Below are positions 1 through 10,540 of a DNA stretch of 64,000 nucleotides, piece after piece. The stretch covers positions 62,001 through 126,000 of the forward strand of contig JAPQWV010001073.1 of the NCBI GenBank assembly GCA_027422505.1, read 5' to 3'. Made by a program: the position numbers and the translations under genes. The stretch comes from Craterostigma plantagineum. Taxonomy: Eukaryota > Streptophyta > Magnoliopsida > Lamiales > Linderniaceae. The number at the start of each line of letters is the position of its first letter. The stretch's first letter is position 1. The notes under the pieces were generated by a model. The model made no database searches. It saw nothing but the letters and a program-made list of their open reading frames with translations, and was not told the origin of the DNA.

Positions 1-1730
1 GTAAAAAGGTACGGAGATAGGGGGTCACCTTGCCGAAGACCACGCCTCCCTTTGAAGTATCCTTCAGGCCGACCATTGATATTGATAGAAAAGAATGTAG
101 TCGTGAGACAAGATCGTATCCATCCTATGAAGGTAGGGTGGAAGTGTAGCGCCTCAAGTGTGATCAGGATGAAGTCCCACTCGACCATATCGTAAGCCTT
201 AGCTAGATCCACTTTGAACGCCACTCTTTCAGGTAGCCCAGCGCTGTTATACCCATGACAAATTTCTTGAGCCAGGAGGATGTTATCTGTAATACGCCTG
301 CCAGGGATGAACGCCGTCTGAGTAGGATGAACGAGCTTCCCCAAGCACCCCCGAAGTCGGTTGGCAATCACCTTCGAGATGACCTTATAGATGACATTGC
401 AGCATGATATGGGCCTAAATCCCTCGCAGTCCTAGGGTTCTCCCCCTTTGGGATAAGGGTAATCAGTGTCGAATTCAGTTCCCCCAGCAGATGGCCAGTC
501 CTGAAGAACTCTTTAATGGCATTCGTGACATCCGTCCCGATTATATCCCAAGCGTGCTTATAAAACTTAGCCGAGTAACCATCCGGTCCAGGAGATTTAT
601 TGTCACCAATGGAGAATAGCGCCTTCTTGATCTCCGTATCAGTAACCGGCCCAACCAACGAATGTGCTTCTGCCGAGTTAGGAGTCCTGGTGATGTAAGG
701 TGTGACCTCTGTGGGGACAAGGTGGGTGACACGATTGGAGCGACCAAGGATGTTAGTGTAGTACCGTAGAATCTCAGCCCTGACTTGGTCTTCACCCTCA
801 ATGGTAATCCCATCATCGTTATCAATCGAGAGGATACGATTGAAGGCCCTACGGACAGCAACCTTCTTAAAGAAGAAAGCAGTGCATTGATCGCCATCTT
901 TCAACCAATCAACCTTGGCACGTTGGGCCAGGGCAGAATGTTCCATATCCACCGCCTTAGCATAAACAAACCTACACCGTTTCTCAAGGATAAGCAGTTG
1001 GGATTCCATCGGGTGTTCGCCCAGGAGCTCTTGGGCCGCCTCCAGAAAGTGTCGAGCAGCAACAACATTGCGATTGAGGTTCCCCTTGTCACGTCGAAGT
1101 TTCCTTAATACCTGTTTGAGGGCTTTAAGTCTCTTAACAACCCCATACATGGGATATCCCGCCACTTCATTCTGCCAACTCGCTTCCACTAGTGGGATAA
1201 ACCGCGGATCATGAACAAGGAAGTTATCGAATCGGAAGGTAGTACCCCGCACCCGCGGTTCAGAATCCGCATCCAGTACCAGGGGTGAGTGATCAGACGT
1301 AGCAGGAGCTGCACATCTATATGCTAACTCCCCAAACTGAGCAAACCAGGAAGGATTCCCGAGCATCCTATCCAAGCGCCTCCAAACCCCCGAGGTCCCG
1401 CTCTGGTGGTTATACCAGGTGAAGAAGGAACCACGGCGTGGCAAATTAACGAGATCCGAGGAGGTCAAGCATGCATTCATCTCAGGGCAGCCCGGGTCGG
1501 AGCTCCCCCTCTCGCATCCGTTCGGTCAATGATTGCGTTGAAATCACCCATGACCACCCAAGGGGACGATGCGCGAGCCTGTGATGTTGCAACCAAGTCG
1601 TCCCAAAGTCCACGCCGATTAGTTCGGCGGTTGTGGCCATACGCGAATGTAGTAAAGAACTCCAGGCCCTCATCAAGGATGGATATTTTACAATGGATCC
1701 ACGAATGAGCGGCGGTTGAGTACGCCCGCA
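1..1730 (-). pseudogene. LINE ORF2: endonuclease (C-terminal part) and RT (N-terminal part)
   Basis: APE-type endonuclease residues are visible: FAYGHNRRTNRRGLWDDL, WVVMGDFNAI near 1550, the FFTWYNHQSG segment near 1400 and the catalytic-type SDHSPLVL near 1285. The N-terminal endonuclease motif is missing because an internal deletion joins DUF4283 sequence to it. RT follows: KSPGPDGYSAKFY near 590, TLITLIPKGENP near 455, then a frameshift near 428 inside the segment that normally reads FRPI.CCN. RT resumes toward the left edge, where FKGRRGLRQGDPLSPYLF is encoded within about positions 1-60. The FADD active site lies outside the window. The enzyme would nick DNA and prime reverse transcription of its own RNA. 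This copy cannot. Confidence 0.85.
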
Positions 1731-1748
1731 TTAAATTGATCCACGAAA

Positions 1749-2260
1749 GGGCGTTCGAGGGATTTCTCCACACAAATGCGGGCGTACTCAAGTCGCTCAG
1801 CGGTTGCGTCATGCCATCAGCGAATAAGGGTTTGCCAATTACGCTCTGCCACAATTCCAAGCCCCTCCTGGGTCCACAAACTCCGATGGTACATGGCGTA
1901 GTAGTTGGCCAGAGCGGGACAGCCACAAGGTCCTTCTTCTCGAAAGACATGCCTATCCGCCAGGTTCCAAAAAGAGAGGCTGTCCGTGCATGATCCAGGG
2001 GCCTCCTTCCAACACAGTCGTGGGAAGCGACGGCGGTCTTGAATCTGAATTGAAAGAATCCATTGATCGTTGTGCGAACTTCCAACGAGGTCATTCCAAA
2101 CGGAGCGGGCAAAAACGTTCCACATGGGGGAAGTATGGTCTTTTTCCCAAAAATATCCAACGAGGGTATTATCCCATCGAGCAGTCCCTTTTTGAATTAC
2201 GTCCCAAGACAGGCATGCTTCGGCCACGCCATCAATAACATTAGGCGCCGTGTAAGTTAG
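1749..2260 (-). pseudogene. LINE ORF1 DUF4283-like domain, frameshifted
   Basis: Two overlapping frames together give the DUF4283 pattern of plant L1 ORF1: W-D-N-TLVGYFWEK, then GFFQFRFKT, then the FGTWRIGMSFEKKDL segment (usual form: P.VLQ.W..GM), then a tryptophan-rich strand and PLFADGMTQPLSDL (usual: PL.AD..T....RL.FARVCVE). The reading switches frame near 2000-2050 and again near 1850. The zinc-knuckle part that normally follows is absent: the sequence passes straight into endonuclease. The assignment is by recognised motif order, not by a search. Confidence 0.65.
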
Positions 2261-2375
2261 GTTGAGGCGCGCGGCGTTAGCACTTAGTGACGGGTTACGG
2301 GTTATGTTGGCTCGTTGGACGATAGCCGCAAAGGAAGGGTTGGCTTGTCCTTCAATCAGTCCCTGTGGTGACGGC

Positions 2376-3207
2376 TCATAGGTGGTTGTCCAGCCGCGGC
2401 AGTAGTGTTGTTCCGAGGCCCGTTAGGCGAAGCACGGTGATTCCCCAGTGAAACCCTAGATTGTCGCTCCATGCTTGGAGTCCTCTCATCATCCATGTGC
2501 AGCGGAGTATACCCGGAAATCTTACCCCTAATCGGCCCTGAACCTGAGGCCGGTGATAGACCGGCCGGTGTCCCGGGAAACAGCGATTGGGGGATTGGGG
2601 TGGTGGGACGTCCTCATCAGTAGCGTCCTCGACGAGCGGCTCCAGGTCTATGGAGGGTATTACACCAGCATCGCCGGTGGTATGTCGAGGCCCATTAGAA
2701 GACCTAGGCCCAGTAGTGTCGTTGATCGTTGTCGGCAAAACCCTAGGACGTTCCGCCGCGACTGATGAAGCAGGATCAACCGATAATGGCGGCGGGGTTA
2801 GATCTGAACCATCATCGCAGCTTGGGCTATTTTGACGTGGCGGTGGAGGCGTTCCCCTACGGATCAAACCACGGGATTCATGCCGGGGGTCACGGAGAGG
2901 GACGATGGTGGAGGTTGTACCGTCTTCTTCGACTACGCGGGTTCCACGGCACCTGAATTGGATTGAGCGAAGGTTCAGGCCGAGCATCATTAGGGGCGGT
3001 CCTATGGCTTTGATCGGCATGGACCTGGACAGAAGCCGCTTGTGCAGGCGGCGGCTGGTGGCGAGTGTCACCATCGGCGACGCATAGGAAGAGAGCCTCA
3101 AACGCAGCGACGTCGAACCGGTCTTCAAGATCCGGGATATTACTTCTAAGCATGTCATAATCTGGTGGAAGACCGATGACATCAAGGTCTGATGAAGATG
3201 ACGCCAT
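2376..3207 (-). pseudogene. LINE ORF1, N-terminal half (proline/serine-rich)
   Basis: The ATG at 3207 opens MASSSSDLDVIGLPP; the copy at 53244 begins MASSSTMIGSLMSS and both continue into an acidic PDLEDRFD/PELENFPG-like stretch, so this start is supported by two copies. The reading passes from the frame ending near 2890 into the frame ending at 2376, so one frameshift lies near 2900-2950. The second half is a low-complexity Pro/Arg/Ser linker (for example RRGTPPPPRQNSPS) ahead of the DUF4283 region. In plant L1 elements ORF1 is an RNA-binding chaperone of the ribonucleoprotein. No catalytic motif is expected. Both the frameshift and a stop near 2376 inactivate it. Confidence 0.7.
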
Positions 3208-3430
3208 GGTAGAGCAAGAACTTGCGTGAGGGAGTCGAGATAGAAGATGAACAGTCACGGAAGAGAAAAAGAGAAAAAGAGGTAACGCGAGCTTAGGGCC
3301 CTCCCATCGCCGTCTGAGCCCGGCGATGGAGGGAGCTTGGGTGGTCGTCGCCGATCAGACGTTCGGTGGGTGGTGGGTCGCCGGCGAGGGGTAGGGTAGT
3401 GGCGGGATGACGTGATGCGTTAGGGTTTCA

Positions 3431-3626
3431 AATTACTGTGTGAAAATCGCACACAGTCGAGGTGTAAGTTTTCAAATCAAAATAGGTGTTTTGTGCATCA
3501 GCTTATATGCATACAACACACAATCAAATTAGCACGTAATACTTACATAGAAGGCTGGTTCTCCCGGCTTTGAGCGGTAGTACATAGATAGTCTTCAGAA
3601 TCTAAAGCCTAAGCTCTGATACCACC
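3431..3626 (-). promoter_or_regulatory. Gypsy leader with tRNA-iMet primer-binding site (3613-3624)
   Basis: Read on the minus strand, TGGTATCAGAGC lies two bases after the LTR end. This 12-mer is complementary to the 3' end of plant initiator tRNA-Met and primes minus-strand DNA synthesis. It marks the LTR starting at 3627 as the 5' LTR of a minus-strand element whose body continues left and is cut by the LINE ending near 3430. The bases 3431-3612 are leader with no coding potential. Confidence 0.85.
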
Positions 3627-4990
3627 TGCGGCGACCGTACTCTCTAATTAGAATAATTGGCGGATTTCCGCAACGAAAGTCGCGGAGGACCCGATTTATA
3701 AAAACTTTTTAATGAAAATAATATACATATATGATGTAAGGTCGGGTTTACAAAAATGCTTCGCTATACTACAACGGGCCGAAGCCCCAAAAATCTCAAC
3801 CCGACTACCTACGCCTCTCCACAGGTCGCGTCCCATGTACCTCTCCGCCCTCAAAAGCCCGTGGAGTCACCGCCGCCAGCCAGCCTACTGCTCACCCTGA
3901 CACCTATCAGTGTTGGGCTCGGTTTTACCTACAAAAATAAGACCCTGAGCAAAATTGCCCAGTAGGTGGCAGTAAAAATATGCAAAACGTACGTGCACTC
4001 AACCCAATCCGATGTCCTTTCAACATGATAATGCACGCTCAACCTACGTCACCTCTCAATACATAATAGGGCCATCGGCTAGACTCAGCACCCACGCGCG
4101 CAATGGCAAAGTAAGCAATAAATCGTGCGGTAGCCCACGCCGGCCGTGTCGGGTCGCTCCTTCCGCACACAATCTCAACCCGACGGTTTTCCCCGAGTAG
4201 TATACCACTACCGTGGGTAGACAGAAATCTCACATCTGTCAGCCGTCCCTGAACCAAATAATATCCGGTGGTGTACACCTCGGGTGGCTCAATCCCGAGT
4301 AGATGAGTGTCGCAAACCCCCTCTCCCACCAGGTGCTACGCGAGTCTAACCCTGACGACCAATAACGGTCACTCTAACCCCACTCAACCGACACCGTAAG
4401 GTGTCATACAAATACGGTACCATCATCTATCTTGTGCATGTCGTGAAATGCACACAAATTAGTCAACATGGAAACACGCACATAAAAACCACATAAGCGT
4501 ACGACTATCAGACTAGGCCGAAGGTTTCTAAAATCTAAAAATAATATTTATTTAAAATATGGGTTGACCCGAGAATATAAGTTATAGTACGAAAATATTT
4601 TATTTTAAAAATGATTTGGGCTGAAAATAATTTTATTTAAATAAATTGGGCCTGAAATAGGGCAAAAGCCCAAAATTAAATCTGTGGTCAACTCTGGTCA
4701 AAGCCCAAATCGTATTGCCCGAAACCCACTTTAAAGGCTTGGTCAACCCGCGAAAGTCGAGTCAACGCCCGATTCCGCGAATCACCCGATTCGATGTTTA
4801 AAACGTTGATCAACCCGCGAAAGTCGGGTCAACGCCCGATTCGCAAAGACTTTCGCCGATTTCGCGAATCGCTCGATTAAGCGCACGAAGCCCGATTTCA
4901 AGCCCGCGAGAGTCGCTCGATTTCTCTCACATGAATCTCCCGCGAAATCGAATCGGCCCACGAAACTCAAAATTGGCGCGCGGCGTCTCT
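3627..4990 (-). repeat. Family-A LTR, copy i, 3' part (LTR end at 3627)
   Basis: Reads base for base almost like 45532-46870, in the same orientation. The outer end is CA (minus strand) two bases before the PBS. Features are an acceptor-like TTTTTGTAG|G near 3935, a CTCGGG...CCCGAG hairpin near 4281-4301, and a stretch at 4740-4980 packed with CGAAAGTCGAG/CCGCGAATCG words. The LTR is interrupted at 4990 by a LINE tail and resumes at 6741. No protein is encoded. Confidence 0.85.
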
Positions 4991-5494
4991 TTTTTTTTGG
5001 AAAGTTCACTAAAAAGGAAAGAGAGGAGTACATGACAGCATACATGATATTGCTCATGATGCACCAAGCGGTAATGTTCAGCGGCCTGACAGCACACACA
5101 CAACCAAAAAGCCCAGACATCCCACAGGGTCCAAACAAAGACCCAAGCCAAAACATCAAAATCAAAACAAAGTCATGAAAAGACGGAGGCAACGGGTGGG
5201 GGGTCAGAGAGAGAACAGCGCAGGGCGCAAAGAGAACAGCGCAGGGCGCAAAGAGAAGAGCCTATCACAAGGATAGTCTTCAGGCGGACAAGTGATGTAA
5301 CCGCAGAACAGGCCGGGGGGCGTACAGACGCCAACTCCAAACTTTCCGAAGAGAAGGAAGAAGACGTCAAGAAGCAAGGTGAACAGCGTGACATCGACAC
5401 CATGTAGGCCAAGAGCTCTCCACCCAAAGACAGGACCGCCAAGGACGCCAACGAAGAACCAAACCTGCAACCAAGAAAGGAAGGCAAAAGACGT
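4990..5494 (-). mobile_element. LINE 3' UTR and poly(A), copy 2 (5'-truncated)
   Basis: On the minus strand this is the long-3'UTR type: a segment ending ...GCATCATGAGCAATATCATG, then TAGTGAACTTTCC and an A-run. The same order with small changes is seen at 15950-16028, 42895-42973 and 63765-63830. A 21-bp unit, GAGAACAGCGCAGGGCGCAAA, is directly repeated at about 5211-5252. No ORF2 sequence is left. Confidence 0.8.
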
Positions 5495-6510
5495 GAAAGG
5501 TCATGATGCAATTTGGGTGGTTGTCGACAGACTGACTAAGTCCGCCCATTTCTTACCGATCAATCAAACCTATTCCATGGAAAAGTATGCAGAGTTGTAT
5601 ATCCAAGAAATAGTGAGACTCCATGGGATCCCAATGTCGATCGTCTCAGATCGAGACTCAAGGTTTCTGTCCCAATTCTGGATGAGCTTACAGAGAGCTA
5701 TGGGGACTAAACTGTCCTTTAGCTCAGCTTATCATCCCCACACTCACGGACAGTCGGAAAGAATGATGCAGACGCTCGAAGACATGTTGAGGGCATGTGT
5801 TCTGGATTTCCGAGGAAGTTGGAGTAAATATCTCCCTTTGATCGAATTTTCATATAACAACAGCTTTCAAGCTACGGGATGGCGCCTTACGAGGCCTTGT
5901 ATGGGCGTAAATGTCGATCCCCAGTTCATTGGGGTGAAATCGGCAAGAAGGCGTTGCTAGTTCCCGAAATGGTTCGTGAGATGACCGAAGCTGTTAGTAA
6001 AATTCGGGAGATAATGCAAACGGCCCAAAGTCGTCACAAGAGTTACGCAGATAAAAGACGAAGGCCGTTGAAATTTGAAGAAGACGATCAAGTCTTCTTG
6101 AAGATATCACCAATGAAGGGTGTTAAACGATTCGGGCGAAAAGGAAATTGAGTCTGAGATATATAGGACCCTTCAAGATTTTGAAAAGAGTCGGCGAGGT
6201 GGCGTACCAACTAGAACTGCCGACGTCGTTAGTACAAGTCCATGGCGTCATTCACGTGTCTACGTTACGGAAGTACGTTTCGGACCCGAATCACGTGCTA
6301 CAAAGCGAGGCACTTCACCAGCAATTGAAACCGAACTTGAGTTACGAAGAAAGACCGGTAGAGATTTTAATGTACGAGGTGAAGCGACTTAAGAACAAGA
6401 ATATCCCCCTAGTGAAAGTCTTGTGGCGAAACCAGACAATGGAAGAAGCCACTTGGGAGCGAGAAGACGAAATGCGCGAGAAAAACCCCGAGTTGTTTAC
6501 GACGAATTAA
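5491..6510 (+). pseudogene. Family-A gypsy integrase C-terminal half with chromodomain
   Basis: Starts inside the integrase core ([19 protein letters not shown]) with [15 protein letters not shown] and the GQSERMMQTLEDML block holding the third catalytic residue. Frameshifts near 5875 and 6145 split the rest: APYEALYGRKCRSPVHW, then [20 protein letters not shown], then PVEILMYEVKRLKNKNIP...LWRNQTMEEATWE, a chromodomain of the Tekay/Del type. The protein would insert the cDNA, and the chromodomain is thought to steer it to heterochromatin. The stop TAA (6508-6510) is followed by a hairpin and a polypurine tract. Integrase N-terminus, RT and gag are absent. Confidence 0.88.
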
Positions 6511-6673
6511 ATTTCGGCGACGAAATTTCTTTTAAGGGGGAGGATGTAATACCCGTAAAATTTATACGGGATTAGTATATAATTATTTTCGTAAAGTGTT
6601 CGAAATTAATGAAATTAATTTCGGACAAAATGAATTTTTGAAATTAAGCCGAAATATTAATTTTAATTCGGCC
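6511..6673 (+). promoter_or_regulatory. Hairpin, polypurine tract and first 129 bases of a family-A LTR
   Basis: ATTTCG-GCGA-CGAAAT (6511-6526) is a perfect 6-bp stem closed by a GNRA tetraloop. It is followed by the plus-strand primer AAGGGGGAGGA (to 6544) and the LTR start TGTAATACCCG at 6545. The same order occurs in the minus-strand element at 49690-49670. Confidence 0.8.
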
Positions 6674-6740
6674 CGCGGCGTCTCTCACAAGCCCTGAAGT
6701 CCAAATTTTATGATTAAGCCACTTGGAATAATTTTCGGCA

Positions 6741-7031
6741 CGCGACGTCTCTCACAATCCGTGAATTGCTTCAGCCCGCGAAGCCCGAACCCTGGCCCGT
6801 GAAAGTCGTGTTAAACACACACATCGTAAATCTTTTGGGCCCGCAAATTAGTTTCGCGACCCAAATGCCCAATTCGGCCGATTTCCTATTCATTTTAAAA
6901 TCTTTTCGCTCAATCCGCGAAATAAACTCGGCCCACAAAAATAAAATCGCCCGAAACTATAATCGCCCGAAACCTACAAATCGCCTGATTCCTTCAACCT
7001 TATTATTAAAACCCTAACCCTTTTTCAAAAT
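6741..7031 (-). repeat. Family-A LTR, copy i, continuation
   Basis: Matches 46861-47150 in order and orientation (CTCACAATCCGTGAATTG, AACTATAATCGCCCGAAACC, TTATTATTAAAACCCTAACC). It is cut off at 7031 by the LINE that follows, so the first part of this LTR, corresponding to 47150-49670, is missing here. Confidence 0.8.
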
Positions 7032-9726
7032 AAGGGTTTTCTCGACGTGGCACAGGAATTTACCACCATATACCCACGAGACATACGATTCCAGCTGCTG
7101 GAAATGGAATGCCGATGGCTGTACGCAAAAGCAGTGGAAATGGAGCACTTATCGTACCGTCAGCGGGCAAAATTGACGTGGTTAAAAGAAGGGGACCAAT
7201 GCACTGCCTTTTTCTTCAAGAAGATAGCGATACGGAAAGCTGCCAATCGGATCTTCTACTTAGAGGATGACCAAGGGGCGAGCCTGGAGGGCGAAGAGCG
7301 TGTATCATCAGAGCTCCTGCGCTTTTACACGGACCTATTGGGACAAACATGCCGCCCTCAGCCCAGCGAATTGGACAAGGTGGGCGAGTTCCTATCGTCG
7401 GGTCTAACGGCAGATGAGGCACAGACCATGGTCGCACCTGTCACCCAGGCTGAAATCAGGGAGGCACTGTTCTCTATCAAGGATGACAAAGCCCCAGGAC
7501 CCGACGGGTACACTTCGGCCTTCTTTAAGGCAGCATGGCATATTATCGGGCTAGACGTTACAGCTGCGATACAGGACTTCTTTCGTACGGGTTATCTACT
7601 GAAGGAGCTCAATAGTACCATCATTACCCTCATTCCGAAGGGACCGGATGCTCGACGGGCTGCGGCTTTTCGACCAATTGCTTGCTGTAATGTCCTATAC
7701 AAGGTCATCTCGAAGGTGCTCACAAATCGACTTAAGAGACGGCTAGCCCAACTGGTGCATTCCACTCAAAATGCATTCATTCCGGGTAGAAGCATAGCTG
7801 ACAACATACTATTGGCGCAAGAACTATGTCATGGATACAATGTGGCACATCTTCCGGGCCGGGCAACATTCAAGGTGGATCTCGCCAAAGCGTATGATCA
7901 TGTGGAATGGGAATTCATACTTGCTGTCTTGCGGGGCATGAATTTTCACCCGAAGTTTATCGGCTGGATCCGAACTTGTCTCACATCAACGCGATTCTCC
8001 ATCAACATAACGGATGTCCAGAGGGGTTTTTCAAGGGGCGGCGAGGACTGAGGCAAGGAGACCCAATATCGCCCTACCTATTCACCCTTGCAATGGAGGT
8101 CTTACATGGAATTTTAAAGAAGCAGACAGGCGAGGGGAGTGGCTTCCGCTTCCACTGGCGCTGCGAACCTCTGGCCCTAGCTATGCTATCTTTTGCGGAT
8201 GACCTCTTGCTATTCTCACATGCGGACCCCCAGTCGGTACGCATACTCAAGGAGGGACTGGAAACCTTTGCGCAGCTGTCGGGCTTACGAGCGAATCTAC
8301 AGAAAAGTGAGCTCTTCATCTCGAAGCGAGCTGCGCACCGTACATCAGAACTTCAGGCGATTATGGGATTTCCCATTGGGTGCTTGCCGGTACGCTATTT
8401 AGGGGTCCCTTTAATTACCTCGCGGCTTACTCTCCAGGACTGTCAACCGTTGATTCAGAGCGTGGACCGTCGGCTAGGTGCATGGCTGAACAGGTCGTTA
8501 TCATATGCGGGACGGCTGCAACTGACAAAGTCGGTCCTACTCGCGATTCTGGTTTACTGGGCAGGGTGTTCCTCCTGCCCAAAGGGATAATACGGGCTAT
8601 TGAGAAGAGAATTCGGAAGTTCCTGTGGGCGGGATCCGCGAAGGTGGCGTGGGCTGATGTATGTCTCCCTCCCCTGGAAGGTGGACTAGGGCTGCGATCA
8701 ATTGAAGTGGACAATCGTGCTATGTTGCTTCGACAACTCTGGCGGCTAGCCACGCGAGACAAGGACTCCATTTGGGTACAATGGCTTCTGAGTACACGAT
8801 TGCGGACCAAGTCTTTATGGAGTGTACATCAGTCTTCTCAAGCTGCCTGGATATGGAACAAGCTGCTCAAGCTCCGGCCCACTCTCCGTAGACTACTGCA
8901 ATTTCGTGTGGGCAATGGCGAGTCGATTCTGCTATGGCTCGACCCTTGGCTGCTCCCTGAACCACTAATCGAGAGGTTCCCCCGGGGGCCGATGGTGATG
9001 GGGCTGCCTCGTGACTCCCGGCTTAGTGCTGTTATCAACAGTGAAGGCTGGAATTGGCCAGCCCCAACAACAGTGGAGTGCATTGAGATTTTACCACGGC
9101 TGCCCCCTGTCCAACCACTTTCCGACGACACCATCAGATGGGTGGGGTCGGCAGATGGCACATTCACCACGCTCTCTGCCCGACATGCGTTGCGACAATC
9201 ACGGCCGTGCGTGCGATGGGCTGCCCTACTTGGGGGATGCCTACGCGTTCCACGGCACGATTTTATTTTATGGCTGGCGATCCGTGATAAGTGGGCGACA
9301 AGAGACAAGCCGTGGATAGCAGCGTTGGCGGGCTCGACGGCGTGCGAGCTGTGCGAGGGATCTGAGCGGGAGACCACGCAACACCTTCTGTTTGAGTGTC
9401 CTTTTTCTCGGGGCTGTTTAGGTCTGCTCAAGAGCAGAGTGCGATTCAGCTGGCCGTATAGGGACTGGCAGATTGGGCTGGAATGGGCTGCCCGACGGTG
9501 GCGGGGTCGTCACCTCCATTTGGCGGCTTATCGACATCTCTTGGCGTCCTTGGTATATCATCTATGGCTGGAGCGCAATCGAAGATGGAAGGAAGGCTGT
9601 TCACGAACGGTAGCTCGACTGATCGAAGATGTTCTTCACCTCCTTAGCATGCGTCTATGTACTTTAGAGCCTACTCATCAGTTGCAACTTGTAGCATTAC
9701 GTAGGATTTGGCGAATAGCTTGGTAG
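7032..9726 (+). pseudogene. LINE ORF2, RT through zf-RVT, two frameshifts
   Basis: RT fingers and palm: APGPDGYTSAFFK (about 7492), STIITLIPKGPD, FRPIACCNVLYKVISK, NAFIPGRSIADNILLAQE, KVDLAKAYDHVEWEF. A frameshift near 8030 leads into FKGRRGLRQGDPISPYLF and the catalytic FADDLLLF near 8190. RYLGVPLITSRL and LSYAGRLQLTKS follow. A second frameshift near 8570 leads into LLPKGIIRAIEKR and the zf-RVT domain CELCEGSERETTQHLLFEC near 9340, ending RRIWRIAW at 9726. Apart from the two shifts it is largely readable, so it is one of the younger LINE copies here. Confidence 0.9.
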
Positions 9727-9809
9727 TTTGTCTCTCAGCGTGTACTCTCAGCTATGTACTCTCACATTTGTTCTTAATATTACTGACCGATTCAAAAAAA
9801 AAAAAAAAA
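7032..9809 (+). mobile_element. L1-type LINE, copy 3, 5'-truncated, poly(A) at 9794-9809
   Basis: Starts in the ORF2 linker between endonuclease and RT and runs through RT, thumb/linker and zf-RVT to a short 3' UTR and a 16-base A-run. Left flank is a family-A LTR; right flank is the gag of a different gypsy element. There is no target-site duplication, so one side was lost by deletion or rearrangement after insertion. Confidence 0.88.
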
Positions 9810-10535
9810 GAGGCCCTCTGCGCCGTGTTTCTGTTAAGAGGGAACGCAGGACATTGGTGGGCACCATTACGGTGATTGAGAGTCCTGCCACGATGAGCTG
9901 GGACAGGTTCAAGGAACTATTCCGGGGAAAGTACTTAACGGCCCCGGTGAGAGCCCAGCGTCTCAACGAATTTATAAACCTCAGGCAGGGATCGATGACC
10001 GTGGCGGAGTACATACGAAAGTTTGAGCAGCTGTCCAGGTTCGCGATACACATGGTCAGCACGGATGCCTGAAAATTGAACGGTTCCTAGAAGGATTGAA
10101 ACCCGAGCTCTATAGAGATGTGAGCATGGCGGGAATCCAGGGAGCTACTTACGCTCAGGTAGCAGAGAGGGCAATGGTGGCAGAACAAGCTGAAGCTTGG
10201 ATCGTGAGGGCACAAGAGGCCAAGCGCAAATTTGTGCAAATGCAAGGAACACAATGGAGCGGAGTAAATCATAAGCGGCAGTTTGTGCCTAAAGGTGGTA
10301 AAAATAAATTCCAGAACAGGCCTCCTCAACAACCTCAGGGGACAGTGAACAGACCCCCAAACTCAAATCAGAATCAAGGGGCAGTGCCGATTCCCAACTG
10401 TCAGAGGTACGGAAAGAGGCACTTCGGGAATTGCAACACGCCGGCCAATGCGTGTTTCAGATGCGGGAAGCCGGGACACTTCGTGAGATAGTGCCGAAGC
10501 TGCTTCGGGAAGTCAGGCCGGGAGCCAAGCAGGAC
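9810..10535 (+). pseudogene. Gypsy gag, C-terminal two thirds (family B)
   Basis: Retrotransposon gag core: LLRGNAGHWW near 9832, [33 protein letters not shown] segment, FEQLSRFAIHMVSTD. A one-base loss near 10069 creates a stop, and the reading resumes as [17 protein letters not shown]. The CCHC nucleic-acid-binding knuckle CFRCGKPGHF near 10451 is broken by TAG at 10489-10491, exactly before its last cysteine. Gag would form the cytoplasmic virus-like particle that packages the RNA. Confidence 0.85.
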
Positions 10536-10540
10536 CTCAA

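Larger units (their letters stand above)
1..3430 (-). mobile_element. L1-type LINE, copy 1, 5' end present, 3' end outside window
   Basis: Non-LTR retrotransposon read right to left. The order is a 5' leader (about 3430-3208), an ORF1 start, a DUF4283-like region, then the endonuclease and the first half of the reverse transcriptase, which runs off position 1. The same ORF1 start recurs in another LINE at 53244, which supports the 5' end. The leader is pyrimidine/purine-biased and contains no LTR or PBS. The element lies just inside the leader of a family-A gypsy element (PBS at 3613-3624), so it probably inserted there. It is dead: several frameshifts and an internal deletion. No target-site duplication can be read because the other end is missing. 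Confidence 0.85.
4979..6685. mobile_element. Composite insert in the family-A LTR: LINE 3' end plus gypsy pol end
   Basis: The host LTR is broken at CGCGGCGTCTCT (4979-4990). A T-run (4990-4998) then opens a minus-strand LINE 3' UTR to about 5494, followed directly by plus-strand gypsy pol and the first 130 bases of a family-A LTR, up to a second CGCGGCGTCTCT at 6674-6685. The uninterrupted LTR at 46848-46870 has the motif only once. The host clearly resumes at 6741, where a third, diverged copy stands, so the exact right boundary is uncertain. Confidence 0.6.
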
